The notes: generated from the letters alone by a model not told the origin. A DNA stretch of 64,000 nucleotides from an uncultured Saprospiraceae bacterium (GCA_937928045.1 CALFWO010000029.1:62001-126000); one strand, 5' to 3'. Shown: positions 51,898-61,757, counted from the stretch's first letter. Made by a program: numbers and translations.

Positions 51898-54330
51898 ATG
51901 CGAGCTTCGCTCCTTTTACTCTTTTTATTTTCAACCCATATCCTTTGGTCTCAATCTTCCCGAGGGCAAATTGTAGACAATAATCAAAAAGCCATTGCTT
52001 TCGCGACCATCCTCTTAGACGCCGATGCCAGCCGCGGATATATTGCAGACATCAATGGAATTTTTGAAATACCAGACAAGGAAACATTCAATTTCCTAAA
52101 GATTAGTGCAATTGGTTATGTCAGTGAACGAAAGTATAAGGAAGAGATTGAGGGAAAAACATTGATTGTGATCCAGCTAAACGAAAAGGCCTATGAACTG
52201 AATACCGCAGTTGTCATTGCAGGAGAGAATCCGGCAAATGAAATAATTAGAAGGGCAGTTAAAAATAAATCCAAGAATGATCCACAAACCTTACCCTCCT
52301 ATTCTTGCAATGTTTACAACAAACTTGTTGGAGATTTTTTTGACCCAAAGAATGCAAGTGATAGTATTCCATACAAGGGAAAAATAGCGCGAAAAATTGA
52401 TACATTATTTAGAAAGCGAGCGGATCTATTTCTAGGATTAAACGAAGATCGACACATGTTCTTAATGGAGAGCTTGGTTACTCGCTTGTTTAAAAAACCC
52501 AAGCATCTACTTGAAACGATCGAACACAATCGAATCTCTGGATTAAACTCTCCCAGTTTTTCAGCGATTATTCATAGCCTTCAGCCCTTTGCTTTTTACG
52601 ACAACCAAGTAAATGTACTAGACAAAGATTTTCTAAATCCTGTTTCTCCTCAAAGTGAAGATCAATATTTCTTCAATTTAGAAGACACTTTATTCCAAGG
52701 AAAAGATTCGATCTACATCATCAGCTTTACTCCTAAGAAAGGAAAAACATTTGATGGACTTACAGGAGTATTAAATATTCACACAAACAAATATGCCATA
52801 CAATCCATAAAGGCTAAGCCCAGTAAGCCTGGCGCGATGCGTTTAAAACTAGAGCAATTGTATGAGCCCATTGATGGACATTGGTTTCCTATTCAATTGA
52901 ATATTGAAATAGAGGCAGACAAATATCCTTCACCCCACATGGGAACAAAGTTTTCAGGGAAATCTTATATTGATCAAGTAAAAATAAATCCTCCTTTACG
53001 CGGAAAAGATTTTCCGTTGGATGGCACAGAACTTTCAGAAGGATCTAACAACAGATCTGATAGCCTTTGGCAAACTATACGAACAGAGCCGCTGGGCCCA
53101 AAAGAAGCACTCACCTACCAATGGTTAGATAGTTTGGGTACTGTAAAAAAGATTGACAAGAAATTGAAAATTGTTGATGCCCTACTTCAAGGAAAATTCA
53201 AACTGGGCCCAGTTGATTGGAAAATCACTGAATTATTTAAACGAAATGATGTAGAAGGATTCAGACCAGGAATCAGATTAGAGACGAATAAACAGTTTTC
53301 TAAATGGGTACAGCTTGGTGGATATGCTGGCTACGGGCTTAAAGACAACAAATTAAAGTACAACGGAGATCTGAGTCTCAATCTCCTGCCTAGAAGAAAA
53401 GGTGCCTTAAGTATTTATTACAAAGAAGATGTATTGGAACCCGCTAGGTTTGAATTGGATCAACCCGGAGAATTATTGACAAGTAGACTTTACTTAAGTC
53501 GCTTGGATTACACGAAAAATATTGGATTAAAATTTTCTACATTCTTCCTGCCTTATACTTGGGGCGCAATTCATTTAGAAAAACAAATTTTTGCTCCTTC
53601 CTATGTATATGCTTATGTAGATTCCGGTAGTGATATCCCAAGAACATTTGATATTGTTGAAATGGGCTTAACCCTACGTTTCGCTTTTGCCGAAAAATTT
53701 ACAGAACTATTTGGAACGAGAATTAGAACCGCTAGTAATTATCCCAGCATTCAAGTTGGCATAAATCGCGGCTTGAACATTTGGTCTGGCAACTTTGAAT
53801 ATTTACAAATTAAATCAGCTTTAGAAGGAAGTTTTAGAATTCGAAAATTAGGGCTCAGTACTTTCTCAGTCTTTGCCGGCTTCGTAGAACAGGCTGTTCC
53901 AATTACTAAACTGTTCAGCACTCCAGGGCTAAATAATAATTTTGAATTTCTGATTGAAGAACCCGGATTTCGAACCATGAAGCCCTATGAATTTTTATCA
54001 GACAAATTTGCATTCTTATTCTTCAAACAAGAATTGGGAACATTACTCAATGTTCATAAATTTTCTAGGCCAACATTTAGTCTCGAACAAAATATTGGTT
54101 GGGGTTCTTTGAAAGAACCAGCATTTCATATCGGACCAAACTTTGATACCCTAGAAAAAGGATATTTCGAATCCGGACTAATAATAGAAAATATATTGAG
54201 TATTAATTATTTCAGCTTAGGATACATCGGATTGGGAATTGGAGGCTGGTACAAATACGGCCCTTACAACAGCGGAGAATTTAAAGACAATGTTGCGCTA
54301 AAGCTCACGATAAACTTTGACTTCATATAA
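51898..54330 (+). CDS. DUF5686 outer-membrane protein with carboxypeptidase-like regulatory domain
   Basis: 810 residues: signal peptide (LLLLFLFSTHILWSQ), a short beta domain of the carboxypeptidase-regulatory-like type (SSRGQIVDNNQKAIAFATILLDADASRGYIADINGIFEI), then the DUF5686 body (NEIIRRAVKNKSKNDPQTLPSYSCNVYNKL at about 103-132; FDGLTGVLNIHTNKYAIQSI) and C-terminal beta strands of a barrel ending LTINFDFI. Typical in Bacteroidota, envelope location expected, function unknown. Confidence 0.88.
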   Translation: MRASLLLLFLFSTHILWSQSSRGQIVDNNQKAIAFATILLDADASRGYIADINGIFEIPDKETFNFLKISAIGYVSERKYKEEIEGKTLIVIQLNEKAYELNTAVVIAGENPANEIIRRAVKNKSKNDPQTLPSYSCNVYNKLVGDFFDPKNASDSIPYKGKIARKIDTLFRKRADLFLGLNEDRHMFLMESLVTRLFKKPKHLLETIEHNRISGLNSPSFSAIIHSLQPFAFYDNQVNVLDKDFLNPVSPQSEDQYFFNLEDTLFQGKDSIYIISFTPKKGKTFDGLTGVLNIHTNKYAIQSIKAKPSKPGAMRLKLEQLYEPIDGHWFPIQLNIEIEADKYPSPHMGTKFSGKSYIDQVKINPPLRGKDFPLDGTELSEGSNNRSDSLWQTIRTEPLGPKEALTYQWLDSLGTVKKIDKKLKIVDALLQGKFKLGPVDWKITELFKRNDVEGFRPGIRLETNKQFSKWVQLGGYAGYGLKDNKLKYNGDLSLNLLPRRKGALSIYYKEDVLEPARFELDQPGELLTSRLYLSRLDYTKNIGLKFSTFFLPYTWGAIHLEKQIFAPSYVYAYVDSGSDIPRTFDIVEMGLTLRFAFAEKFTELFGTRIRTASNYPSIQVGINRGLNIWSGNFEYLQIKSALEGSFRIRKLGLSTFSVFAGFVEQAVPITKLFSTPGLNNNFEFLIEEPGFRTMKPYEFLSDKFAFLFFKQELGTLLNVHKFSRPTFSLEQNIGWGSLKEPAFHIGPNFDTLEKGYFESGLIIENILSINYFSLGYIGLGIGGWYKYGPYNSGEFKDNVALKLTINFDFI

Positions 54331-54391
54331 AATAAAATCCAGTTTGCGGTCAGCAACAAAATTCTAAAGCGTTAAATGAAAAAAGTTTTTC

Positions 54392-55393
54392 CTACATCAA
54401 CCTCATCACCTCTCCAGGATGCAGCAAAGCTAATTTTTCCTTTTCGCGCTTGAATAATTCTTGAATCCAAACGTACGGCTCATTCATTGGTTCATTGGAT
54501 AAATCATAAGTTCCGTAGTGCATAGGAACCATTTTTTTAGCGCCCAAATCTTGAAAAGCTCTCTTTGCCTCTTTTGGATTTGCATGAGACTCTTTCATCA
54601 TGTAAGCTGGTCGGTAAGAACCAATTCCTAAGATGGCCACATCAATTTTTGGAAAGACCCTTCCGATCTGTTTGAAGTGATCGCCATAGCCACTGTCTGA
54701 TCCGAAGTAGATTACCTTCTCCGGAGTTTCAATCATAAAGCTACCCCAAAGTCTCCTGTTAAAGTCCGTAGCGCCTCTTCTGCACCAGTGACGACTTGGT
54801 AAAAAAGTGATTCTAATTTTATCTGAAAAAAGATTGTAGCGCTGATACCAACCGGCCTCTTGAATCTCGGGATCATCCGGCAACCAAGAACCAATAATGT
54901 CTGTCATTTTTAGACTGGTCAAAACAGCTGGGCGATTAAACTGAAATAATTTCTGTAGACTTTTTTTATCACAGTGATCTCGATGATCATGAGACAAAAG
55001 GACAAAATCTATACTCAACAATTTTTCTAAGGCGATCGGATCTTCCGTATATCGCTTCATTGCTGGTAATTTGTAAAAAATTGGATCAGTAATTATACGG
55101 ATGCCATTCAGTTGAATTAGAAATGTGGCATGACCTAGCCATATGATAGCATCCTCATGCAAATTTGGCAATTGATCCAAAGGATGCACTGGAAGTGACC
55201 AATTCTTAAAGGCTTCCTTTTTCTTCGCCCGAAAAGGATTAGGCGTAATTCCGAATCTGAGCACTTTCCACCAGTTAGGTTTAAAGGAATTGGCCTTATT
55301 AACATACTGGAAGGTATTGTCTACAATTGGATTTCCGGGCCATTCTTTATAGATGGTCTCCAGTTTTTCGTTCTTGAGGTATTCTTTTTTCAT
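54392..55393 (-). CDS. MBL-fold metallo-hydrolase (UlaG/NAPE-PLD-like)
   Basis: 333 residues from ATG 55393 (a TTG five codons earlier is the alternative). Metal motif SHDHRDHCD (HxHxDH) near the middle, preceded by IWLGHATFLIQLNGIRIITDPI and followed by SRHWC, FGSDSGYG and VPMHYGTYDL (last metal ligand). These are signatures of the NAPE-PLD/UlaG-type lactonase-phosphodiesterase branch. Substrate unknown. Convergent with the DUF5686 gene. Confidence 0.9.
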   Translation of the reverse strand: MKKEYLKNEKLETIYKEWPGNPIVDNTFQYVNKANSFKPNWWKVLRFGITPNPFRAKKKEAFKNWSLPVHPLDQLPNLHEDAIIWLGHATFLIQLNGIRIITDPIFYKLPAMKRYTEDPIALEKLLSIDFVLLSHDHRDHCDKKSLQKLFQFNRPAVLTSLKMTDIIGSWLPDDPEIQEAGWYQRYNLFSDKIRITFLPSRHWCRRGATDFNRRLWGSFMIETPEKVIYFGSDSGYGDHFKQIGRVFPKIDVAILGIGSYRPAYMMKESHANPKEAKRAFQDLGAKKMVPMHYGTYDLSNEPMNEPYVWIQELFKREKEKLALLHPGEVMRLM

Positions 55394-55535
55394 CAAATAT
55401 GTCAGCAAAAGTAAGAAATCTAGCTTTGTAAGCGCTAAATTGCTAAGAGGGTGTTAAATCATTTTGTGGTCACACCTGTTAAAGTTATTTTCGCATTAAG
55501 AATACGAACTAATTTTTTACCAAAATACAATACAA

Positions 55536-56393
55536 ATGAAATTTATAACAGCAATTTGTGTCTTTTGCTTGGCAACCATAAGCTTAAGCGCTCAGCAGAT
55601 TAAGACTCCAGCTGCTAGTCCAAGAATATCTATTACCCAGACAGTAGGACTTTCAAAAATCAGCCTAGATTACTCAAGACCATCTGTAAAAGGAAGAACC
55701 ATCTTCGGAGCAGACGGATTGGTTCAAGATGGCAAAATGTGGCGTTTAGGAGCCAATGCTTCTACAAAAATCACTTTTGAAGAGGCGGTAACAATTGATG
55801 GCAAGTCCGTACCTGCTGGCGAGTATGCTTTATATGCAATTCCTAACCCTGACATGTGGACAATCGTTATCCACAAAAACACTTCTTATTGGGGAGTTGG
55901 CCCAGATTACACTTCATCTGAAGATTTGATGAGAGTAACTGCAAAGCCACAAAAAACAACTCATTTTGTTGAGACTTTGGATATCGGAATAAATAGTATT
56001 GCTGGAGACAAAGCTCATTTGGTAATCCAATGGGAAAACACCCAAGTTGAGTTTCCGATCATGATGAATGTTGATGAACGTGTAATGGCAAGCATCAAAA
56101 CTGCTATGGAAGGAACTAGCCGAGGAGACTTCTATACTGCAGCTCGTTACTACTTTGATAATGGTAAAGATTTAAGCCAAGCACTTAGTTGGATTAAGAA
56201 GGCTAATGACTTGGATGCAAAATACTGGCAATTGAGATTACAGTCTGAAATCGAGGCGAAGTTGGGAGATTATTCAACAGCTGTAAAAACTGCCTTAACT
56301 GCTAAAGAAGCCGCTTCTAAAGCTGGCAATGAAGAATATGTTCGCATCAATGACGCCAACATGGTGATGTGGAAGAAGATGGTAAAAAGTTAA
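55536..56393 (+). CDS. DUF2911 family secreted protein
   Basis: 285 residues with signal peptide (CLATISLSAQ). The DUF2911 core is ASPRISITQTVGLSKISLDYSRPSVKGRTIFG followed by WRLGANASTKITFEEAV, VPAGEYALYAIPNPDMWTIVIHKNTSYWG and the HFVETLDIGI segment; C-terminal part is TPR-like helical (QALSWIKKANDLDAKYWQLRLQSEIEAKLGDYSTAVKTALTAKE). Common Bacteroidota protein of unknown function. Ends with a terminator. Confidence 0.9.
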   Translation: MKFITAICVFCLATISLSAQQIKTPAASPRISITQTVGLSKISLDYSRPSVKGRTIFGADGLVQDGKMWRLGANASTKITFEEAVTIDGKSVPAGEYALYAIPNPDMWTIVIHKNTSYWGVGPDYTSSEDLMRVTAKPQKTTHFVETLDIGINSIAGDKAHLVIQWENTQVEFPIMMNVDERVMASIKTAMEGTSRGDFYTAARYYFDNGKDLSQALSWIKKANDLDAKYWQLRLQSEIEAKLGDYSTAVKTALTAKEAASKAGNEEYVRINDANMVMWKKMVKS

Positions 56394-56437
56394 AGCTAAG
56401 GCTTTTTACCGGTTAACTAAAGCACCGTTTCAAAGGG

Positions 56438-56466
56438 GGCAATCGAATTTTCGATTGCCTCTTTTT
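56438..56466 (+). terminator. Rho-independent terminator
   Basis: GGCAATCGA and TCGATTGCC pair perfectly with an ATTT loop and are followed by T-C-TTTTT. Confidence 0.8.
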
Positions 56467-56535
56467 ATTTGATTTCACTCCTCGGTCAATTTCAAAACAT
56501 CTTCCATTCATCAGAATTCATCTTATATTTAAGGC

Positions 56536-59262
56536 ATGTCGACTTATCAAGATCTCATTAATTTTTATCATGACTGTTATGAGTTAGACAATGCGAATTT
56601 TGGAATTCAAGATGTTCTAAGCACATCTGTGTCCAACCGGCTCTTATTAAAGACGGATGATTTCATAACTGGAAGTTGGCCCACTGCTCAAATAAATTAT
56701 GCCAAAGGAGAAAAGCTATTTAATGCGATTCAAGTTTACAAAAGAGAAAAGGAAATTCTTTGTTGTTTTTATTTCATAAATTTTATTGTAGCTACTCCAC
56801 AAGGCGATAAAAGTGTGATGACTCCTCTCTATTATTTCAAGCCTTATCTATTTCGAAAAAACAATAATTATTTTTGTGGAAGTGATCATTCAGTGGTTCG
56901 TGTCAATCCTTTTGCAGTGAGAATGATCGCCGCACATACTGGCCTTTCAACAAATATACTTGCTAACAAAATTCCTTGTGATTTTTTGACTACGGATTTA
57001 AAATCAGATTTGTCTATTTTTTTTTCAACGCATACGTCAAAAATAAATATAGATCAACACATCAACGGAACTTACAACACTTCGATCAAATCGTTGAAAG
57101 CTTTTTTGAAAATAAAAAAATTGCATCTGATTCCTGGCGCAATGATTGGAATGTTTAAAAAAGGAGGTGCCAGTCTTGGTGTATTGGAAGAGTTGAAAAC
57201 TATGGCCAAAAGTCCATACACTTCTGCTCCATTGAATTCTATTTTAAACAATAAGAAAAGTAGAAAAAAATCTACTGGAAATAAAAATATAATTGTTCCG
57301 GTCAACTTGAATAAAGCTCAGCAAAATATTCTGGCCAATTATCCAATGTTTACGAACTCAATTGTATCGGGTCCTCCAGGGACCGGCAAGACACTTTCTA
57401 TTGGAGCAATAGTCTGCGATGCAGTTATTAAGGGAAAAAGTGTTTTGATTGCTACAAAGAACGAAGAGCCACTTGACGTAATCGAACAAATGCTCAAGGA
57501 AAAATTCGAACTATCGAATATATTCTTGAGAGGAGGATCCAAAAGCAATCGAACTAAAATTAGCAAAAGATTGAGAGAGATAAAGAAAGAAGTCAAAAAC
57601 AAAAAACACGATACCCTTTCAATTACTTTTTTAAGAAATAAAATCAAAGTTAGTCAGGCGAAAGCCGCCACGACAAAAAGAAAAATAGAGAAATCTAAAA
57701 ATCTTACCTATCAAATTTCTGAATTGATTGATGAGGCACAAGATTCATTTTTCAAGAATATTAAATTAGAGATTTCAAAGTTTAGAAAAAAAGGATTAGC
57801 ACTGAATGACTTAATCGAAGAAAAGCATCAAACATTAGCTTCAACCAATGAGTTAATATTTGAATTCATGCGGGAAAGAATTTACTATTTTCTTTCAAAG
57901 TATGCTTGGAATAGATGGAGTGCCTTTGATGAGATCTTGGAGACCCTAACCACTAGGAACAAAACTAAACGTGCTCAGAAAATTGCAGATTTGGATACTG
58001 GCTTGCTTTTGAAGCTATTTCCAATTTGGGGAGTAACTGCGCCGGAAGTATCGAATTTCTTACCACTAAAAAAAGAATTGTTTGACTTAGTTATCATAGA
58101 CGAAGCTTCAAAGTCAGATATCCCAAGTACTTTGCCATTATTGTATCGTGCAAAAAATGCCATTGTGATAGGTGACCCCAAGCAATTGAGACATGTTTCT
58201 TTTCTATCCGTCAATTCAATCAAGCAACTGATAAAAAATTACAATCTCAAAAATCAACCACAGTTTAAATTAAACTATCGCAGCAATAGTATTCTCGACA
58301 TCTGTATTGCCGGAAGCGAACATGCCGATCAATTTGTTCAACTTAAAGAACATTATCGATCTTATCCTGAAATGATTCAATTTAGCAACGAGCAATTTTA
58401 CAATAATAGTTTAAGAGCATTTCAACTTCCGCGAAAATCATCTCCAACAATTTCATTGATAGAAAAAAGACTTAAAGGAGAAAAAGGACGGAATGGTGTA
58501 AACAAGAAAGAAGCTTATGAAGTCTTTGTATTGGTTAAAAGTCTAATCCTTAAGCAACGTGGGTTGAAAAAAGAAATTGCTATAAGTATTGGCGTTCTTT
58601 CTCCCTTCCGGGCGCAAGTCAATTTCCTACAAAAAGAAATTATCAAAAATTTTTCAAATGAAGATATTGAAAAGCATCAGATTGTAGTAGGTACTCCGTA
58701 TGCATTTCAAGGAGATGAAAAAGATATAATGATTTTGTCTTTTGCAATGGATGAAAATAATTTACGGGGAAGCCACTATCTCGAAAGCGAAGGGGTATTT
58801 AATGTGGCTATTACCCGCGCGAAGCAACAACAGATCGTGCTTTATTCTTTCAACCCTAAAAAGTTAGCAGCCAGTAGTATCCTAAGAAATTACCTGACTT
58901 ATATCAAGGGCAACAGAAATCGTATCAACAATCATCGCCCAAGTAGACCCAAGAGTCGGAAAGTAAAAGAAATCTATGAATGGCTTCAAGCAATTCCCAG
59001 AACGAATGTGATCTACAATCACAATATCAGTGTCTTTCTTTTAGACTTCTTAGTTATCAAAGGAAAAAGAAAAATTTTTGTTGACCTGGTTGGCTTTGAA
59101 GGAGAAACTCATGCAATGCTGTCTAATGCAAAATATGACCTACTCCATCGATTAGATGTTGAAATATTTATATTGACTTATAGGGTTTGGCAAGAAGATA
59201 AGGAGGAAGCCAAGAGAGATCTTTGGAATTTTATCCATGGAAGGAAAAAAGAAAAATTGTAG
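56536..59262 (+). CDS. Superfamily 1 (UPF1/DNA2-like) helicase with a C-terminal nuclease-like domain
   Basis: 908 residues. GPPGTGKT (279-286) is Walker A, VIIDEASKSD (519-528) the DExx box, GDPKQLRH (546-553) motif III, LNYRSN-type motif IV region, and VAITRAKQQ near 755 motif VI. A helical, lysine-rich insertion (about 340-440) sits between Walker A and B, as in UPF1/Dna2-like enzymes. Residues about 810-908 (VFLLDFLVIKGKRKIFVDLVGFEGETHAML...KYDLLHRLDVEIFIL) resemble the Vsr/DUF559-type nuclease domains often attached to such helicases, though the expected E-x-D-G reads VDLVG, so activity is uncertain. Could be a DNA repair or phage defence protein. A small GNAT gene follows 26 bp later. 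Confidence 0.85.
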   Translation: MSTYQDLINFYHDCYELDNANFGIQDVLSTSVSNRLLLKTDDFITGSWPTAQINYAKGEKLFNAIQVYKREKEILCCFYFINFIVATPQGDKSVMTPLYYFKPYLFRKNNNYFCGSDHSVVRVNPFAVRMIAAHTGLSTNILANKIPCDFLTTDLKSDLSIFFSTHTSKINIDQHINGTYNTSIKSLKAFLKIKKLHLIPGAMIGMFKKGGASLGVLEELKTMAKSPYTSAPLNSILNNKKSRKKSTGNKNIIVPVNLNKAQQNILANYPMFTNSIVSGPPGTGKTLSIGAIVCDAVIKGKSVLIATKNEEPLDVIEQMLKEKFELSNIFLRGGSKSNRTKISKRLREIKKEVKNKKHDTLSITFLRNKIKVSQAKAATTKRKIEKSKNLTYQISELIDEAQDSFFKNIKLEISKFRKKGLALNDLIEEKHQTLASTNELIFEFMRERIYYFLSKYAWNRWSAFDEILETLTTRNKTKRAQKIADLDTGLLLKLFPIWGVTAPEVSNFLPLKKELFDLVIIDEASKSDIPSTLPLLYRAKNAIVIGDPKQLRHVSFLSVNSIKQLIKNYNLKNQPQFKLNYRSNSILDICIAGSEHADQFVQLKEHYRSYPEMIQFSNEQFYNNSLRAFQLPRKSSPTISLIEKRLKGEKGRNGVNKKEAYEVFVLVKSLILKQRGLKKEIAISIGVLSPFRAQVNFLQKEIIKNFSNEDIEKHQIVVGTPYAFQGDEKDIMILSFAMDENNLRGSHYLESEGVFNVAITRAKQQQIVLYSFNPKKLAASSILRNYLTYIKGNRNRINNHRPSRPKSRKVKEIYEWLQAIPRTNVIYNHNISVFLLDFLVIKGKRKIFVDLVGFEGETHAMLSNAKYDLLHRLDVEIFILTYRVWQEDKEEAKRDLWNFIHGRKKEKL

Positions 59263-59288
59263 CATCAGATTTTTAATAAAATTTTGAT

Positions 59289-59582
59289 ATGGACAGAACA
59301 ACTCTGATAAATACTAAGCTTGATATTAACACGGTTTTAAATCGATTTGAATTAAAACTAAGTGGAGGAATTGCATTTGTAGAATTTGAGCAAAGGGGTA
59401 ATACCTATTTTTTATTACACACCGAAGTACCTGAATCGATGACTGGAAAAGGTGTAGCGTCAATACTGGTACAAAAAGTAATGAATTACCTTCTGAAAAG
59501 TGAAGCGAAAATGAAACAGTTCTGTCCTTATATCAAAGCTTGGTTGAAACGCCATCCAGAATATTTGGAAAAATTTAAGTAG
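59289..59582 (+). CDS. YjdJ-type small GNAT acetyltransferase
   Basis: 97 residues, matching the compact GNAT type with LHTEVPESMTGKGVASILVQKVMNYLL (acetyl-CoA loop) and the end FCPYIKAWLKRHPEY (CPxxxxxxxRHPEY). Members acetylate unknown small substrates. It probably shares the transcript of the helicase, 26 bp upstream. Confidence 0.9.
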   Translation: MDRTTLINTKLDINTVLNRFELKLSGGIAFVEFEQRGNTYFLLHTEVPESMTGKGVASILVQKVMNYLLKSEAKMKQFCPYIKAWLKRHPEYLEKFK

Positions 59583-59583
59583 T

Positions 59584-59730
59584 GTGAATTTAGATATCAA
59601 CTTTCTAAATACACCAATTCAAATTACAGTTTTTAAACTTCGAGCAGATATCTCACTGGTCTATTTAGAAAAAATCTAAAATAAGCTAGAAGACTTAGAT
59701 AAAACTCCTTACACAGATATTGATGATTAA
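59584..59730 (+). pseudogene. Short frame with an internal stop, possible decayed gene
   Basis: Reading from GTG at 59584 gives NLDINFLNTPIQITVF then KLRADISLVYLEKI, a stop TAA (59677-59679) and in-frame NKLEDLDKTPYTDIDD ending at TAA 59728-59730. The two halves look like one helix-forming chain. Too short to name; might equally be noise in an AT-rich gap. Confidence 0.2.
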
Positions 59731-59763
59731 AAAATCATATCTTCCGGCCAAAATAAATACAAC

Positions 59764-59952
59764 ATGGAAAATTCAAATAAGATTACGATTATTCCTAACG
59801 GTCCAGCAATGATTCAAGGAACTTGTGAAGTTACTTTGCCAAATGGAGAAGTCGTTACTAAAGAAGGACGAACTACGCTTTGTCGCTGTGGGCTTTCAGC
59901 AAACAAACCATTTTGTGATGGTAAGCACAAAGGTGAATTTAAAGTAGACTAA
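59764..59952 (+). CDS. CDGSH iron-sulfur domain protein
   Basis: 62 residues. CRCGLSANKPFCDGKH (about 40-55) carries the three Cys and one His that bind a [2Fe-2S] cluster in mitoNEET-like proteins, with Lys in the usual S/T position before His. Small single-domain versions are common in bacteria; role in redox or iron handling is uncertain. Convergent with truC. Confidence 0.9.
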   Translation: MENSNKITIIPNGPAMIQGTCEVTLPNGEVVTKEGRTTLCRCGLSANKPFCDGKHKGEFKVD

Positions 59953-59959
59953 TTTTTTC

Positions 59960-59994
59960 AGCTGTTGATTGGATTTGTGATTCAATCAACAGCT
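59960..59994. terminator. Hairpin shared by convergent CDGSH and truC genes
   Basis: AGCTGTTGATTG (59960-59971) and CAATCAACAGCT (59983-59994) form a perfect 12-bp stem with an 11-base loop. The truC stop codon lies in the right arm. A T-run is on the plus-strand left side rather than after the stem, so it may act as a transcription barrier rather than a classical terminator. Confidence 0.5.
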
Positions 59995-60668
59995 CCCTTC
60001 ATTCCCAAGGCTTCCAGAATCATTCTATAATCATTAGGCAATTCAGCTTCGAACTTTAGCAGCCTATCTTCATAAGGAATTTCTATTTTACTGGCATGCA
60101 ACCAAAGTCTGTTGGTTCCAAATTTATCTCGCCAGAAATTATTGTGCTTTACATCGCCATGCCGGCGATCTCCGATAATAGGATGTCGTAATTTTGCTGC
60201 ATGCTTTCTCAATTGATGATGTCTTCCTGTCTGAGGAAATAGCGCCACGAAACTATATCGAGATGTAGGGTATCTAGAAATTTCCCAAGGAAGTTCATTT
60301 TGCTCCAAACATTTCCATTCTGACACAGCTTCCTGATTCACATTTTTTGTTTCTGAAAACAATGGTTCATCAATGAAACCGGTTTTTTCCATATAACCTC
60401 TCATTATCGCATGGTAAGTCTTCTTAACTTTCTTCGATCTAAAAGCCTCATTAATCTTCTCTGCAGCAATGGCGTCCTTGGCAAAAACAAGTAATCCAGT
60501 AGTCGCTCTATCCAGTCTATGAATCGGTAACATCTTGCGTTCTAGTTGGCGATTCAAAATATCCAAAACACTTATAGTGTCTTCGCTAATTTTTGTTAGA
60601 TGAGTTAAAATATTCGCCGGCTTATTGATCACAGCAATCTGATCATCCTCGTGAATGATCTCCAGCAA
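59982..60668 (-). CDS. truC: RluA-family pseudouridine synthase, TruC type
   Basis: About 228 residues. HRLDRATTGLLVFAKD (catalytic Asp in HRLDRxTxG) near residue 55, LFPQTGRHHQLRKHAAKLRHPIIGDRRHGD and the LWLHASKIEIPY end are the RluA/TruC signatures; TruC modifies U65 of tRNA. The frame opens at a TTG at 60698, but the TTG at 60668 gives LEIIHEDDQIAVINKP, matching the MLEII start of known TruC proteins; neither start is ATG, so the beginning is uncertain. Confidence 0.88.
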   Translation of the reverse strand: MLEIIHEDDQIAVINKPANILTHLTKISEDTISVLDILNRQLERKMLPIHRLDRATTGLLVFAKDAIAAEKINEAFRSKKVKKTYHAIMRGYMEKTGFIDEPLFSETKNVNQEAVSEWKCLEQNELPWEISRYPTSRYSFVALFPQTGRHHQLRKHAAKLRHPIIGDRRHGDVKHNNFWRDKFGTNRLWLHASKIEIPYEDRLLKFEAELPNDYRMILEALGMKGAVD

Positions 60669-60754
60669 ATAGTCTTCCTTGAAATAAATTGGATTCAATT
60701 TTAGATTTTCAACGAAGATATAGAAAATCGTACTAGCTGCGTGCTCAAAATAAA

Positions 60755-61609
60755 TTAAAGAATTACTTCCTTAGTAGACTCTCCAATATTAATAAAAACC
60801 GCATTGTCTCTTTGGAAATCTCCAAAGTCAATGAAAAAGGATTGTTGCGTGGTAAGATTTTCAAGCTTAAGCATTCCTGCAACTGGAATCGGCAAAGAAG
60901 AAATATTAACGATAGGCGTCTCCGAAGTCACACTGTAAACGATATTCTCTTCACTTACGAAAGTGGCATTTACAGATTCCTCCCAAGTAGTTTCTAGTAC
61001 AGGAGTCAATGCATTACTATCAGAAAGCAAATTCTCAGCTATTAATGTAGAAAGTATGGATGCACCAAAGTTTAATTCTTGCTGATCTTCGATTGTCTTT
61101 CCATTAATTATTTGATGTTCAACAACCAAGCGATCTAGATCATCCTTTCCCTTATTAACAAACGAGTAGGTTCCTTGTATTTGTTTCCCATCTACCACGA
61201 AGTCTTTAAGATTAACGATTACATTACAACCATCCTGATCTAAATATCCTGAAAATTCGGCAGTAAGTTTTCCAGAAAAACGATGGTCCCCTGAAAGGCA
61301 ATCTGCTCCGAAATCAAGTTCATAAATTACTGGAAAGAAAACAGCGCCATTGGATACTGTTCTCAGCTTAACACAATCTGCAAGCACAAAGAAACTTTGA
61401 CCACTTGAATTCAATTCAGGTATTGATTGGGCAGATTGCAACACTTCTTGATAAAGATTGGCAAAAGATACTTGCGTACTAACCATTTCTTGGCTTACAC
61501 TCATCGCCTCCTCCAATTCAATGTTCTGATCTACATCACAACTGGTCAAGAAGAATAATCCCAAGATAATAGCCATCCAAATGGATGATTTAAAAGTCCA
61601 AAAGTTCAT
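60755..61609 (-). CDS. Lipoprotein of unknown function
   Basis: 284 residues with lipoprotein signal (ILGLFFLTSC). The mature part has an acidic helical start and then beta-rich text (ELDFGADCLSGDHRFSGKLTAEFSGYLDQDGC) with several cysteines. No known family recognised. Lies alone upstream of truC on the same strand. Confidence 0.65.
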   Translation of the reverse strand: MNFWTFKSSIWMAIILGLFFLTSCDVDQNIELEEAMSVSQEMVSTQVSFANLYQEVLQSAQSIPELNSSGQSFFVLADCVKLRTVSNGAVFFPVIYELDFGADCLSGDHRFSGKLTAEFSGYLDQDGCNVIVNLKDFVVDGKQIQGTYSFVNKGKDDLDRLVVEHQIINGKTIEDQQELNFGASILSTLIAENLLSDSNALTPVLETTWEESVNATFVSEENIVYSVTSETPIVNISSLPIPVAGMLKLENLTTQQSFFIDFGDFQRDNAVFINIGESTKEVIL

Positions 61610-61742
61610 TAGTGGTATTCTATTGTGCTACGGAATATTACATATTCCTAATTCTTGCAATACTAATGCCAGAAACAATTCTGAGCTCAATCATTGCGCG
61701 CCCTAAATAGATGAGATCAAAATGAAAAACGCTGCTTATATT

Positions 61743-61757
61743 TTAGGGTATTTTTTA
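61743..61757 (+). promoter_or_regulatory. TTTAGGGTATTT-type half-site
   Basis: TTAGGGTATTTTTTA, sharing TTAGGGTATTT with the sites at 25123 and 34003; no mirrored ACCCT arm. It is 134 bp before the following gene. Confidence 0.3.
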
